From positions 1 to 63,992 of the forward strand of contig BRON01000025.1 of assembly GCA_024345305.1 (NCBI GenBank): 63,992 nucleotides of DNA. The letters are read 5' to 3'. The position numbers and the translations under genes are program-made. Numbering within the stretch: the first letter of the stretch is position 1; the number at the start of each line of letters is the position of its first letter. The notes beneath the pieces are model-generated. The model made no database searches and had not been told where the DNA came from. It was given only the letters and a program-made list of their open reading frames with translations. Source of the DNA: Mrakia gelida. Its lineage: Eukaryota > Basidiomycota > Tremellomycetes > Cystofilobasidiales > Mrakiaceae. Of this stretch, positions 22,117 through 31,754 are shown piece after piece.

Positions 22117-22702
22117 CTAGGTCAGGGAAAGTATCACGAGGATGAGATCCTTTACCTCTTTCCTGTTGTAGCAGAAGTCCTTATTGACGTCGTGTCGTTC
22201 GCTGAGAGCCATGCAGGTGATAGCGGCAAGCGATATTTCTTTGTAGGCTGGACCGAAGAGGATGTCGAAGTCAGATCCGATGCGAGAGGAGAGGAGAGCG
22301 GAAGCGTAGGACTGGGCTGCGTTGGAGAGAAGGGAACCGGAGTAAAGTAGTCCGGCGTTGAAAAAGTAAGGAGAGAGACTGGAAGAGAATTGGACGAAGG
22401 AAAAGGAAGGAAGGAGTAAGGTCAGCTTCGTAGATTTCATTCCTGGTCGCTCGCCCTTTCCTTGCTTTCACTCTGCATCGGGCAGAGACAACTGACCGGC
22501 CGCCCTTGAGAATGAACTACCCAAAGATCAACGCCTTGGCCTCAAGAGCTCCTTCGATGAACCTGACCTTGTGCTCGGAGAGCAAACAAGAGTCCAATTT
22601 CGGAGAGAGGACGTGAGCGACCTCGTCCACGGAGGTGACGGCGGGGTCAAGAAGCTCCTCGGCGGCGGCGGGAGTGACCTCGGCAGCGGAGACGATGGAC
22701 AT
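22117..22702 (-). pseudogene. Truncated, decayed orotate phosphoribosyltransferase
   Basis: From the ATG at 22702 a short N-terminal exon reads to KVRFIEGALEAKALIFG, the expected start region of OPRTase, the UMP-synthesis enzyme that joins orotate and PRPP. A second stretch reads [13 protein letters not shown], then [15 protein letters not shown], then CYNRKEVKD. The family usually has GPAYKGIPLAA and NRKEAKDHGEGG. The protein stops there: the catalytic lysine loop end and the PRPP-binding VxxxDDVxTxGT motif are missing. The splice between the two parts is not canonical (a GTAGTT donor at best), and the residues before SPYFF are eroded. Copy A of the membrane family starts just downstream on the same strand. 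Confidence 0.75.
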
Positions 22703-23254
22703 GGTGGAGGAGAAATGAATGAAAGGGGAAAAAGGGAGGAGGAGAGAGTGGGTGGTGGCGAGGAGCAAGGATGGGGCGTTGCAAAATCTCTTTTGTTGTC
22801 CTTGCCACCAAATATAGACCTCTTCCCGTCTCATGATAGGAGACGACCGTGACCCTCTCACTTGTTGGGAGTTGTCCGGAATTTGGGTTCTTGGTTCTTG
22901 AGCACTATCAGCGTACGAAGAACCAGAGGGACGAGGAACTCTGGGTTTGGACGCGCTCGTTTCATCGTCCTACTCATTATCCCTCGTCATGTCTTCTCCT
23001 ACTGACCTTGGTCGTTCGGGATGCAGAAATCGAGTAGATGGTGCGCTCGCTCTTCCCTTGTTCTCCTTTCCTTCTCTTCTCGAACATCCTGGGCTCGTCT
23101 CTCCAGCCTCGCGTCTACAAGGTCACTCTCAAACGCTATTTGCCCATCTGTCTCCAATTGACTCATCAGGACTGAGGTAAGATAAGGAGGGAAGCAAAGG
23201 GGAGACAAGCCTCAATCCGCTCTATGATCTATCTTTGATCTTTCATTCAACTCT

Positions 23255-23620
23255 ACGCAGACCTTCTGGCATGTCATCCCAGATATCATCCCAAAAAATA
23301 TATCTCTTGTCCCAACGCTCCACCCAGAAACTATCCTCAGAATCGACGTTACGAGGGACCGCAAGGCGGGGACAACGGACCTCAGCCAGAATCGATACGT
23401 TTAAACGGTCCTTCAGAAATTCGACATGGTCGACGCTAAACCAAACAAGGTTCCAAGGGACAACTTCAGGCAACTGTCAGTCCAATCGATACTCACTGGA
23501 AAAGACCAAGCCCATCGACCTCGCGTACAGTTATGGACGAGAGCAAATGGACGACCCAACAACACGTTATCAGCACCAGTTCGCCGCCACCCGCTAAGCA
23601 ACAAGACTTCGTCACAAGAC
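23255..23620 (+). pseudogene. Relic of a Ty1/copia reverse transcriptase/RNase H region
   Basis: Plus-strand frames read LSQNRYVK and, after a shift, LQKFDMVDAKPNKVP, matching LSQSRYVKEVLSRFDTSTLR of the complete copia. This passes directly to a piece reading KPIDLAYSYGREQ, matching KHIDIAYKYGREL some 200 codons later. The relic therefore has a large internal deletion as well as frameshifts. An R2-family LTR follows at 23629. Confidence 0.65.
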
Positions 23621-23628
23621 TTCGTCAT

Positions 23629-23865
23629 TGTTGTTGGGTCATCTACTTCAGCTTAGGGGTGTCTGCAGGATGTGGTTCCAAGCTTTTTTTTTTTTTTGGT
23701 ATAAAGCTAGCTACTCGAAAGGTTTACATACTATCAAAATGGTCACATGATCTGGACTTAGCTTACAAACCTGTTTACGAAGAATGCTTACTAACAAGGG
23801 GACTGAACGAGAGGCGTTACTAAGCTACTACGTAATATCTCTCTGCGAGTCGCCACCTTCCAACA
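23629..23865 (+). mobile_element. LTR, family R2, copy c (237 bp)
   Basis: Begins TGTTGTTGGGTC and ends CACCTTCCAACA, with inverted TGTTG/CAACA termini like the complete copia LTRs. It lies just downstream of the copia pol relic in the same orientation, as a 3' LTR should. A poly-T tract (about 23684-23698) interrupts it. Copies a and b are at 9987-10209 and 12137-12290. Confidence 0.7.
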
Positions 23866-24119
23866 GATTCGACGGGCACGGACACTTTCAGAGCTTGTTT
23901 GAGATGGGTTCCGAGGAGGATGCCGCTCTCTTGAGGGAGGTGAAGGAGAGGAAGAGCGAGGGTGTTGAGGAGCATATGGGGGAGGGAGAGGCAGAGGAGA
24001 GGAAGAAGGGTGAAAAGGGGTGGAGGTATGGAGCTGTGAGTCGTCGTCGTCCTTCAATGGGGCTTCAGATGGACGATGGATCTCGAGGCGGACGAGCGCA
24101 GAGCTGACTCGAGACGACG

Positions 24120-25079
24120 TTACTTCTCGCTTGATCCGACAGTTCATTCAAGCCAACGCTGGATTCCCAGGACCTGCCGATTTGGTCGAGCTGGGGAATG
24201 GGACGAGCGAGGGTCCGTTTCCCCTTTCGTCTTCCTCTGTTTTGCTCAGACTCTTCCCTTTCGCTCTGACGCTTGTTCCCAAACCCTTCTGCTCCGTTCA
24301 TTTCTTCAGTCATCGAGGACGAACCCGATCTCACCTTCGACTGGCATCTCACCTTCTCGACCTCCTCTCCTCTCACGGTTGCTCTCGTTCGTTCGCGCCA
24401 CTTTCTCTCTCTCTGTTTCGTGCGCGCTGTCGAACCTGATTCACTTTCATTTTGATCTAGGCCAAATCCTTCGTGAATAGTGGAGATGGTCTCAACAATG
24501 GCGTTTCTTCGAATCGATCAGCGCACGAGATCGCTCAGGGTCAAGATGCAGCCGAGTTCTCCAGTTCGTCGTCCACTTCGTCTCCGCTCTCTTCTCTCAG
24601 CTCGCTTTGCCTTTGCCTTCTTTTCCGTCTGATATTTCTTCCCTCTTCCCCCTCGACTTTTTCGTCTTTGCTGTTTTCCCCCTCTCTGCCAGACGCTCTC
24701 CTCGGTCACCCCTTCAACCCGTCAAGTCGACCCATCGTTCGAAAAGCCCTTCGAAACCTCTCCAGCATCCTCACTTTCTTCTCCTCTCTCGTCCAACTCC
24801 ACTTCTGGATCACACGGAGCGTCACAACGGGGCTCAGCGCGCCTGCTCTTGGTTCGTCTCAGTTCCTCTCCTTCTCGACTCCCGATTCCGTTTTGACGCG
24901 TCAACTCTAACCAACTCTCTTCCCTCGCCTTTTCCCCTTCTTCTCTCGCCACTCAGCCATCGACAGTCTGATTGACTACATCCGTTTCCTCTGGGAAGGC
25001 GTCCTCGATTACAAGGAGTTCGATGCTCCCTTCTTCTGGGGAACCGTCGTCGTGACCTCTTACAGCGCCATCTGCTAGA
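24120..25079 (+). pseudogene. Rearranged copy B of the membrane-protein family
   Basis: The stretch near 24310-24370 reads EDEPDLTFDWHLTFSTSS, which in copy A corresponds to the end of the second exon. It is followed, not preceded, by 24480-24620 (AQGQDAAEFS), 24695-24842 (HPFNPSSRPIVRKALRNLSS and TRSVTTGLSA) and 24960-25079 (AIDSLIDYIRFLWEGVLDYK). In copy A these are the start and middle of the gene. The order is therefore rotated, or two partial copies lie head to tail. The last exon ends in TAG at 25079, well short of copy A. Confidence 0.5.
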
Positions 25080-25324
25080 GGAGAGAAAGAAAGGTACAGC
25101 AGCTCATCAATACTTGCGGATCCTCGTAGAGGACAGAAAGAAGTGCGAGCTCACGTCATGGCGTTGGCGAGTTGACGACCCAGGAGTTTCCAAGGCTGGA
25201 GAGCAGAGGAGAGGAGGAGAGATCGGAAGGTCAGCTCTCGAGTTTCTGCCTCGCTCCAACCCATCATCTCACTCTCCGAGCTCTCCCAAAGAATATCGTC
25301 GAAGCAAGGGCAGAGCAGTGATAC

Positions 25325-25513
25325 TCACGGATGGTGCCTCAGGAGGCTTGATCTGGTTGGTCCGTATTTGCCCTTAAGCTCGAGAGCTTTGACGTCTGAC
25401 AGACCCAGACGAATGTGGGACTCGAGCGCTTGAACGATAAGCTCAGCTTCGGTCGTATGAGCAGGTCCTGGGAGAGGAGGAGCAGGAGCCACAAAGACAG
25501 GAGTGGGAGCCAT
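25325..25513 (-). CDS. Small unrecognised protein, first exon
   Basis: The ATG at 25513 opens a 62-codon frame with a proline-rich start (APTPVFVAPAPPLPGPA) and a helical part (EAELIVQALESHIRLGLSDV). A good GTGAGT donor sits at its end near 25328. The next acceptor (near 25204) would add about 12 residues before a stop, giving a protein of about 74 residues. No family recognised. Confidence 0.35.
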   Translation of the reverse strand: MAPTPVFVAPAPPLPGPAHTTEAELIVQALESHIRLGLSDVKALELKGKYGPTRSSLLRHHP

Positions 25514-25868
25514 GTTTTGATAAGGTGAGGGGGAAGTGGTTGGGGGGGAGAAGCAGGGAGGCTCGCTTGAAGGAGGAAGCCCAGACGAGGAGGAGAAGGA
25601 ATCGAGAGCTGACCCGAGAAGGAGGGAGAGGGAGGGGAAGGCGAAAGGGGGAAGTTTTTCCTTGATGTAGATATAGAAGGGTGGGGGTTGAACGGGAGGG
25701 AAGGGAGAGAGCAGACCATATCTTCAAAGCTGACCCTTGGCGGCGGAGGGCTGCAGAGGTGTTGATGTCCAAGAGAAAGAAAATGCCTCAAACAAAGAGG
25801 CGAGGTCAATCGAAACGAAGCTCACCGGGGCGTTTCTCCTCCTCTTCTTCTCACAGCCCTTCTACGAT

Positions 25869-26350
25869 TCAGCAGCTTTTCCGAGGAGAAGGAGGAAAGG
25901 AAGAAGTATGAGCTTCTTGAACGGAAACGAACTTCGAACTCGAGTTGACTTCGTTCGGTTTGAGAAGCCCAGCCCCTCCAGTTTTTCCCACTGGCTCCGT
26001 TCCAACCTCGTCCTCGTCAGCGAGCAACAAAGTCAAGATCCAATCTGGGAGTAAGCCGTCGTCGTCCGAGAGCGTCGGAGGAGCTTCACTTTGAAGGAGA
26101 GGATCCGAGACGACCTCAGGCGACGCGTTCGGAGGGTCGAGGGCTGAAAAATCGATCCGCAACGCGAACGTGCTCACCCCAGAGATGTTCAGATCAAAGC
26201 CGCCTTCGAGCTAGTAAGGGCTCGAGCTCACCTCTCCTTTCAGATCGACGAACGCCTCGTCTTGTGCTTCTCTTCCCCTAGTTTCACGCCTCAACAGTTG
26301 GTGCTTTCGAACTCGGATCTTCGCTCCTCGAGGAAGCCTTACTAGGCTCA
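25869..26350 (-). CDS. Unrecognised spliced gene, two exons
   Basis: A frame around 26236-26345 (KIRVRKHQLLRRETRGREAQ) ends at a GTGAGC donor near 26235. It joins in frame, after an ACTAG acceptor near 26212, to a frame that reads GGFDLNISGVSTFALRIDFS and continues to about 25869. Both parts have ordinary composition and the join is canonical, so a real gene is plausible. It lies downstream of the ACR3 fragment on the same strand. Start and function unknown. Confidence 0.4.
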
Positions 26351-26537
26351 CAGAGATTCCGATAGTTATGTTTCTCCCGTCGTGGAACATGGGCGGCCTC
26401 AGACTTCAGGAGCGAGAAGAAATACGCTCGTCAACAAAGTCTGAGTCAGATCGCGACGGGTCTTCGATTTCAGAGCAAAAACTCTTTCCAGAACGAGCGG
26501 GTGGGGATCATAAATGAATGAATCGCTACGCGAAAGA

Positions 26538-27358
26538 TCAAGTAGAGGTATCGGGACTCTTCTTGTGAGGCTTTTCCAAGCTCGTTTCCTCGTGCGCAAC
26601 TTCTCCCTCCGCCTCGCTCGACCCGAGCGTCGTTCTCTCGGACCAGTTGAGGTTGTGCTTGAGGTAGAGGGCAACCCAAGTGAGAGCGAGAAGCACAGGG
26701 ACCTCTACCAGAGGTCCGATGGTAGCGGCGAGGGCTTGATCCGAATCGACTCTGTAGACGGCGCTGGGAAAGAGAGAAAGGAGGAGAAAGAAACGCGTCA
26801 GTGAAAAGGTCGAGCGAGCGACGGGAACCGAGTCGAGAGAGAGAGAGTGAAGGGAGGAGAGAGAGACAGAGCAGCTATTCACAAGCAGACGGCTATGGCG
26901 AGCTCGGAGTTGTTGCTCGCGCTCGTGAACGACTGCACGACGGCCATCTCGTAGCTCCCTTCCCACTTGTCTCCCGCGTGTCTCCTCCCGAACCACCAGA
27001 CTCCAAAGAAAGTGCTGCTCCACATGATGCAGAAGTATGCGACCACTATTAGGAAGAGCGTAACCAAAGGTGAAGAGAGGGAAGATTACTCAAAGTCCGA
27101 CGGTAGTCCTCGTCGCGTCGACAGGTCGCCGCTCTCGCTCTCGAACTCACTCGGCACGAAAACTCTGAACGTAGGACCGAGGTTGTCGAGGATCCTGGTC
27201 GCCTGCTCCGCAAAGATGATGACGATGATGTAGAGGAGACCGATAAGAGACCAGGGAGCGAACCAGGGGATGAAGTGAGATTGGAAACGAAATGGACCGA
27301 GGAGGCGACGGAAGACGACTCGAGTGACGAAACCAGCGGCGAGAGGGATTCCCAGGTA
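26538..27358 (-). pseudogene. ACR3: ACR3-type arsenite efflux transporter, 5'-truncated
   Basis: The minus strand encodes the C-terminal half of ACR3, a plasma-membrane permease (BASS/BART superfamily) that exports arsenite. From 27358 it reads YLGIPLAAGFVTR, then PWSLIGLLYIIVIIFAEQ. After an intron it continues with FFGVWWFGRRHAGDKWE and the hallmark SFTSASNNSELAIAV, then (exon 26538-26763) ALAATIGPLVEVPVL and TWVALYLKH, with a charged tail. The family has NNFELAIAV, so Phe is replaced by Ser here. Nothing upstream of 27358 encodes transmembrane spans 1-5; instead there is pyrimidine-rich DNA. The splice between about 27145 and 27066 lacks a clear acceptor. I therefore call it a broken gene. 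Confidence 0.8.
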
Positions 27359-27479
27359 CTGAGAGAAGAAGGGAGAGAGGATGATCAGCCATAAAAGTAC
27401 TGGTGAGTCGCTTCGATCTTCTTTCGCTCGACAAGGTGAGTCCTCTGTTGTTTTCCTTGCAGTGCTACGAGAACCTTCT

Positions 27480-27840
27480 TCTGGGTCATCTGGAGGTTAC
27501 TAGACCGGGGAGGAGGTTGGGAGGCTGGTCGAGGGTCGCGTCGTGTTCTCAACGAAGTCGCTCAAGCTGACCTTGCTCTCCTTTCTCTTCCCTTCTTCCT
27601 ATGCTCTTCCCTCCTAGTCGCCTACCCCTCCTTCGCCACTCTTTCCCTCCAACCTCCTCACTCGACCACCCTCTTCCATTCGTACCATCTTTCAACTCGG
27701 CTCTCCGTCTCTCCACCCTTCCCCCTCCTCCCAACTACCTTCTGCCTCCCCTCTCCGGCTCCTCCTTCAACGCTTTTACTTCCAGACTTTCCTCTCTTCT
27801 TGCCTTGGCTCCATCTCCGATGTTCGGTCTTGCTGGGGAG
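27480..27840. repeat. Pyrimidine-rich low-complexity DNA
   Basis: Runs of CTC, TTC and CCT dominate the plus strand, resembling 36880-37225. It occupies the place where the 5' half of the ACR3 gene would be expected. Confidence 0.5.
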
Positions 27841-27849
27841 GAGGAGGCT

Positions 27850-29195
27850 GGGTGATGTGTTTCAGGTGGTGGACCTTCGGTGATCCATGCTTCTCTCTCT
27901 CTCTTCTTTCGATCTTCTCGGACAACTGTTAGGTCGGCCTGGGGGCGTTGGGATTGAGTTCTGGAGGGATTCGAATGGTGGAGGAGGCGAGGGCAAGGGT
28001 GGTGTTGGTGACTTGTCCACTTCTCTTTCCTTTCGCACCAGTCCAATTTGATTGGTTGTTCAATGTTGACGTTAGTTCGGAGTTTGTCATATAGAAGACG
28101 GTCTTTTGGCTATGCTGATCGTCGTCATAGCTGTCTGGGTCAAGGAGGAAGCGCCTGTTGTGAGTGGAAGGAAGGAGACTCGATGAGGTTGAGCTTTGCT
28201 TTATGTTTGATGATATATATCCTCATCTCCCATACTTCCCCCTTCCCCACGCATAGATTCGAAAGAACGAGGTAGTCTCACGCTTCCCTAAGATATAGCT
28301 GTCAACGTTGGTGCCACGTATGACATACCGCCGATTTGGGACTGTGTCTCTGAAGACTGGACGCGACGACTTTTCAAACAAGTTCAGGGACTGCACCAGC
28401 AATGAGCCTTACAACCACCCCCCCCCACCACTAACCCCTTTTCGGTCGAAAGATGGTGGGCGAGGTCGATGATCCAGCACGAGATAAACTCGAGGACAAC
28501 TGTAGTGAGTGGGGAGGTCAAACAGAAGGATAGAGAAAAAGACAGCCTGTCGTTTCTCATTCTCGCTATGGCGCGAAAAGACAAAGAGATGTCGGGTCGA
28601 AAATTCACTGGGCATTCTACCAGCTTTGTCTCCAGAATTTTCCTTGGATCATACAGGGGAAAAGAAAGAGAAAGGATTGATCAAGTGGACGGACGGGAAT
28701 TGAGGAGACAGAGGGGAAATAGGAGGGAGAGGAGAATTGGTCCGTTCAAGGAGAGGATCTCGCGAGTGAGGAAGTAGCAAATCGTAATTTTTTTCCTTTG
28801 ATGTTCTTTGATGCAGTCTTAACCCTGATTTCGTCTTTCAATTTCGAGGACCGAAGGACGACCAAGAGAGGAACTCACCAGCTTCTGCACCTCGTGCGCC
28901 GCACATCTCCAGCTCCTCTTCATGTCATGCTCCGCTCTGCCTCGTCGAATACTCCTCCGACCTCCTGCAGCAGTTTCAGAACCCACAGCGACTGAGCTGT
29001 ACGCTTCTCCGTTCGTGACGACCAATCGCCGAGATCGGCCATCTTTCTCGAGAAGGCTCGAAGAAATATCGACCGTGGCTGGATCCAGATGAAGGCGGAG
29101 GGACCCAGAAATTGGACCGAGGACACGAGGAAGTGGAGGAGGAGAAATGGGAAGTTAGCTTTGTTCAAACTTCCGATCCTGGGAAGCTAGATCGT
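27850..29195. other. Interval without recognised gene
   Basis: Apart from the palindrome at 28535-28566 I see no supported gene. Open frames here overlap each other on both strands and are rich in Arg, Ser and Pro. Confidence 0.45.
28535..28566. repeat. Palindrome family, copy 6, with extended right arm
   Basis: GAAAAAGACAG, C, CTGTCGTTTCTCATTCTCGC. The right arm is the full-length complement of the left arm at 17601-17620. Confidence 0.7.
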
Positions 29196-29198
29196 GCC

Positions 29199-29339
29199 TG
29201 TTAAATTATCATGCTAAGCTAGACGGTGAGGACTATTATACTATGAGGGAGAGAAAATGACGACATCTGGCGTGGGAAACTATGGAGTGCGCTGTTGCAG
29301 ATAACAATCTGAGAAATGAAGCACACACCGCTTTCAACA
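29199..29339 (-). mobile_element. Solo LTR, family R1, copy b (141 bp)
   Basis: TGTTAAATTATC to CGCTTTCAACA. Matches 14152-14279 and, inverted, 31613-31754. No coding part of an element lies beside it. Confidence 0.65.
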
Positions 29340-30239
29340 CTTTGAAGAGAGCGATTCACCATTTGGGCGTTGCCTCAATAGTTTCATGAACCGCTCCGAA
29401 GACATAACTTTTTCGCACGACGCGAACATGGGAGGGAGGTCCGGACATAAAAATTGGATGGCTGCAGAAGCTCGACGGCGATAGAAGAAGCTGAGCAATG
29501 AATGAAAAAGGAGAATGAAGGCTACTGGGCCGAGGTTGGTGAGGGAGGTGCAAAGGGAGGACAGTCCCCGAGGCCGACGTGAATTGGACGCAATCTGCTA
29601 TCGGGATACTCAGCTGTAGCTCCGTCGAGGACAATGACAGTCGAGCTGGCAGACGTGAAGGAAGGAGGAAAATCAAGGGGAGAACGCAACATTCGGTTGG
29701 AGGTCTTCTCGCTTCGGACTTCTCTCCGAACTCCCCTGCACCCTCAACGGGACTTTGAGAAGTTCTACCGAGGCGGGGAGGATGAATGTTGAGATGCGAG
29801 GAACTGGAGCAGCGTGTGGGTAGTCGAGATCGAGCTCTGACTATTATGGTGAACGAAGAACAGGCAAGGAGATGATGACGGGGTTAGGGTCGGAGCCTGC
29901 GTTTCTGGGCGCGGATGGATGAAGCCGATTTTTCGTCCATTTCGGTCGTTGCTCCCAAACGACCATTCTCGGCAAAACAGCTCACCTCGCAATCTTTGGG
30001 TGATTACGGCGAGGATTCGCGAGCAGGCGGGAGGCAGGCTCACGAGGAGAGGACTCGGAAGGAAGAGAAGAGTGCGAAGAGAAAGAAAGAACGCCGGTTG
30101 CAGAGCTGACTTCCGTTTGTTCGTTGTTCCCTTCCCGAAGGATAAAGCGTCTTCTCTCGTCCCCAGTATCACTCAACCCTCCTCCCCGAACATCTTAAGC
30201 TCTCGGCTGTAACGAACGACCCTTCTTGGTCTCTTCGCC

Positions 30240-31521
30240 ATGGACAACAAAGCCGCCGCGACCACTCTCGCTGTCTTCGGAGCTGTGCGTTCTTCCTCAG
30301 ACTCTTTGGAGATTCTGCTTTGGAGACCCTCCAGCTGCGGTCCTGATCCATGTTTCCCCCCTTTCTCTCTACCAGGTCTTTTGGAGCGTACAGCTTATCC
30401 CCCAGATCGTTCTCAACTACCGTCGAGGTCACGCAAGAGGTCAGCTCTATTGTCTCGACTTGACCTTTGCAAACCGATCGCTCACTAGTTTCTGACCTCG
30501 TTTCTCCACCTCTTTGAACATAAGGCCTTCAAGCGTCGATGATGATGCTCTGGTCCTTCGCTGGCGTCCCGCTTGGCGTCTACAACATCTCGAAGAACTT
30601 CAACGTTGCCCTTCAAGTCCAACCTCAAATCCTCACGGTTCTCAGCCTCATCACTTGGGGGCAATGCTGTTATTACAACAAGGTCAGCATTCGGAGAAGG
30701 TGGAGATGAAAGGCCCGTCGTTGCTCAAATAACCAACACTTCCAATGATCGATCTCAGTCGTGGACTGTCTTGAGATGCAGCTTGGTCTCGCTTGTCCTC
30801 GCGGCTCTCCTTGGGGGTACAGAAGTAGCTCTTGTGTTTGGTTTGAAAGTCAGTGCAGATTATCCTTTCATCAAGATACGAATTGACTGTTTCCCTCGAT
30901 CTTTCAACTTTCGGTGCCAACAGGCGGCAGTCCGTCGCGACCTCCAATGGCCGCTCATGCTCATGGCCATTCTCTCGGCTGTCCTCCTCGCTCTGGGAGT
31001 CGGACGACACTACCTTGACATCATCCAGACCAAGACAGTCCGCGGGATCAGCTTCTTCTTTGTCTCGTTGGACGCGATGGGAGATCTGACGTCGCTCCTC
31101 TCCCTCTGTTAGTCAAGTCAACCTTCCCCCACTTTTCTTGAATACAGGCTCACCAAACTTTTTCTACAAGTTTTCCATAAGCCGTTCGACGTCATGGGAG
31201 CGGTCATCTATGGATCCGAGTTGGTCTTGTGGGTTGGAATCATGCTCTGTGGATTCTTCCTCCGAATCGGAGACGACGTCGAAGCGTCCCCCGAGGAGGT
31301 CTCTCTCCCAGAGAGAGGTCCGTCCGTACTTCAAGGTACGCCTTTCGTCTTCCTCCTCCTTCTCTAGCTCTCCTACTTCTTCGCTTCCATCGCCCCTTGA
31401 ACTAACTGTTTTCTCCCCCTCCTTCGCAGACAACGCGTCCATCCGCTCTCGCTCTTCTGCTCGCTCGGTCTTCCACACGTCTTCGTCTTCGAGGTCCCGA
31501 GCGCTAAACAACCTGGATTAG
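30240..31521 (+). CDS. PQ-loop repeat membrane protein
   Basis: Seven exons join in frame: 30240-30284, 30376-30439, 30525-30682, 30759-30848, 30924-31107, 31171-31335 and 31430-31521. They total 798 nt, or 265 residues, with GT-AG introns of 67-94 bp. Exons 2-3 encode the first PQ-loop, SVQLIPQIVLNYRRGHARGL, followed by hydrophobic spans (WSFAGVPLGVY). Exon 5 carries the second loop in weaker form (VGRHYLDIIQTKTVRGISFF). The C-terminal 40 residues are Ser/Arg-rich and probably cytosolic. PQ-loop proteins such as Ypq1 and cystinosin move basic amino acids or cystine across the vacuole or lysosome membrane, and this is inferred only from the family. The Pro-Gln pair is present in the first loop; the second has Ile-Gln. 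The gene is convergent with the ATPase gene. Confidence 0.85.
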
Positions 31522-31612
31522 AATAATACGATGAGACAGATCACAAGATGCTGAGAGAAGGAGGGTAGGCCGGCGTGTTCGAGGAATTTAGATTGAGAGG
31601 AAGTGTCTAACC

Positions 31613-31754
31613 TGTTGAAGGGAGCGACGCGAGGACCCCGTGTGTTTTCATTCAACATAGCTTACTCCATAATTTCCCACGCCAGCTGTCGCCATTTTCT
31701 CTCTCTTGTAGTATAATAGTCCTCATCGTCTAGCGTAGGATGATAACTAATACA
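31613..31754 (+). mobile_element. Solo LTR, family R1, copy c (142 bp)
   Basis: TGTTGAAGGGAG to ACTAATACA, the reverse complement of the element at 29199-29339 with about one difference in eight. It lies between the convergent PQ-loop and ATPase genes and overlaps the last two codons and the stop of the ATPase (TAG at 31749-31747). No target duplication is visible. Confidence 0.7.

Noticed and set aside
25869..26177. A gene starting at 26177
   Set aside because: The supposed start is a GTG inside a GTGAGC context. The frame is better explained as the second exon of a gene that begins further upstream.
14091..28566. CRISPR-like array
   Set aside because: The palindromic copies are kilobases apart, irregularly spaced and in a eukaryotic genome.
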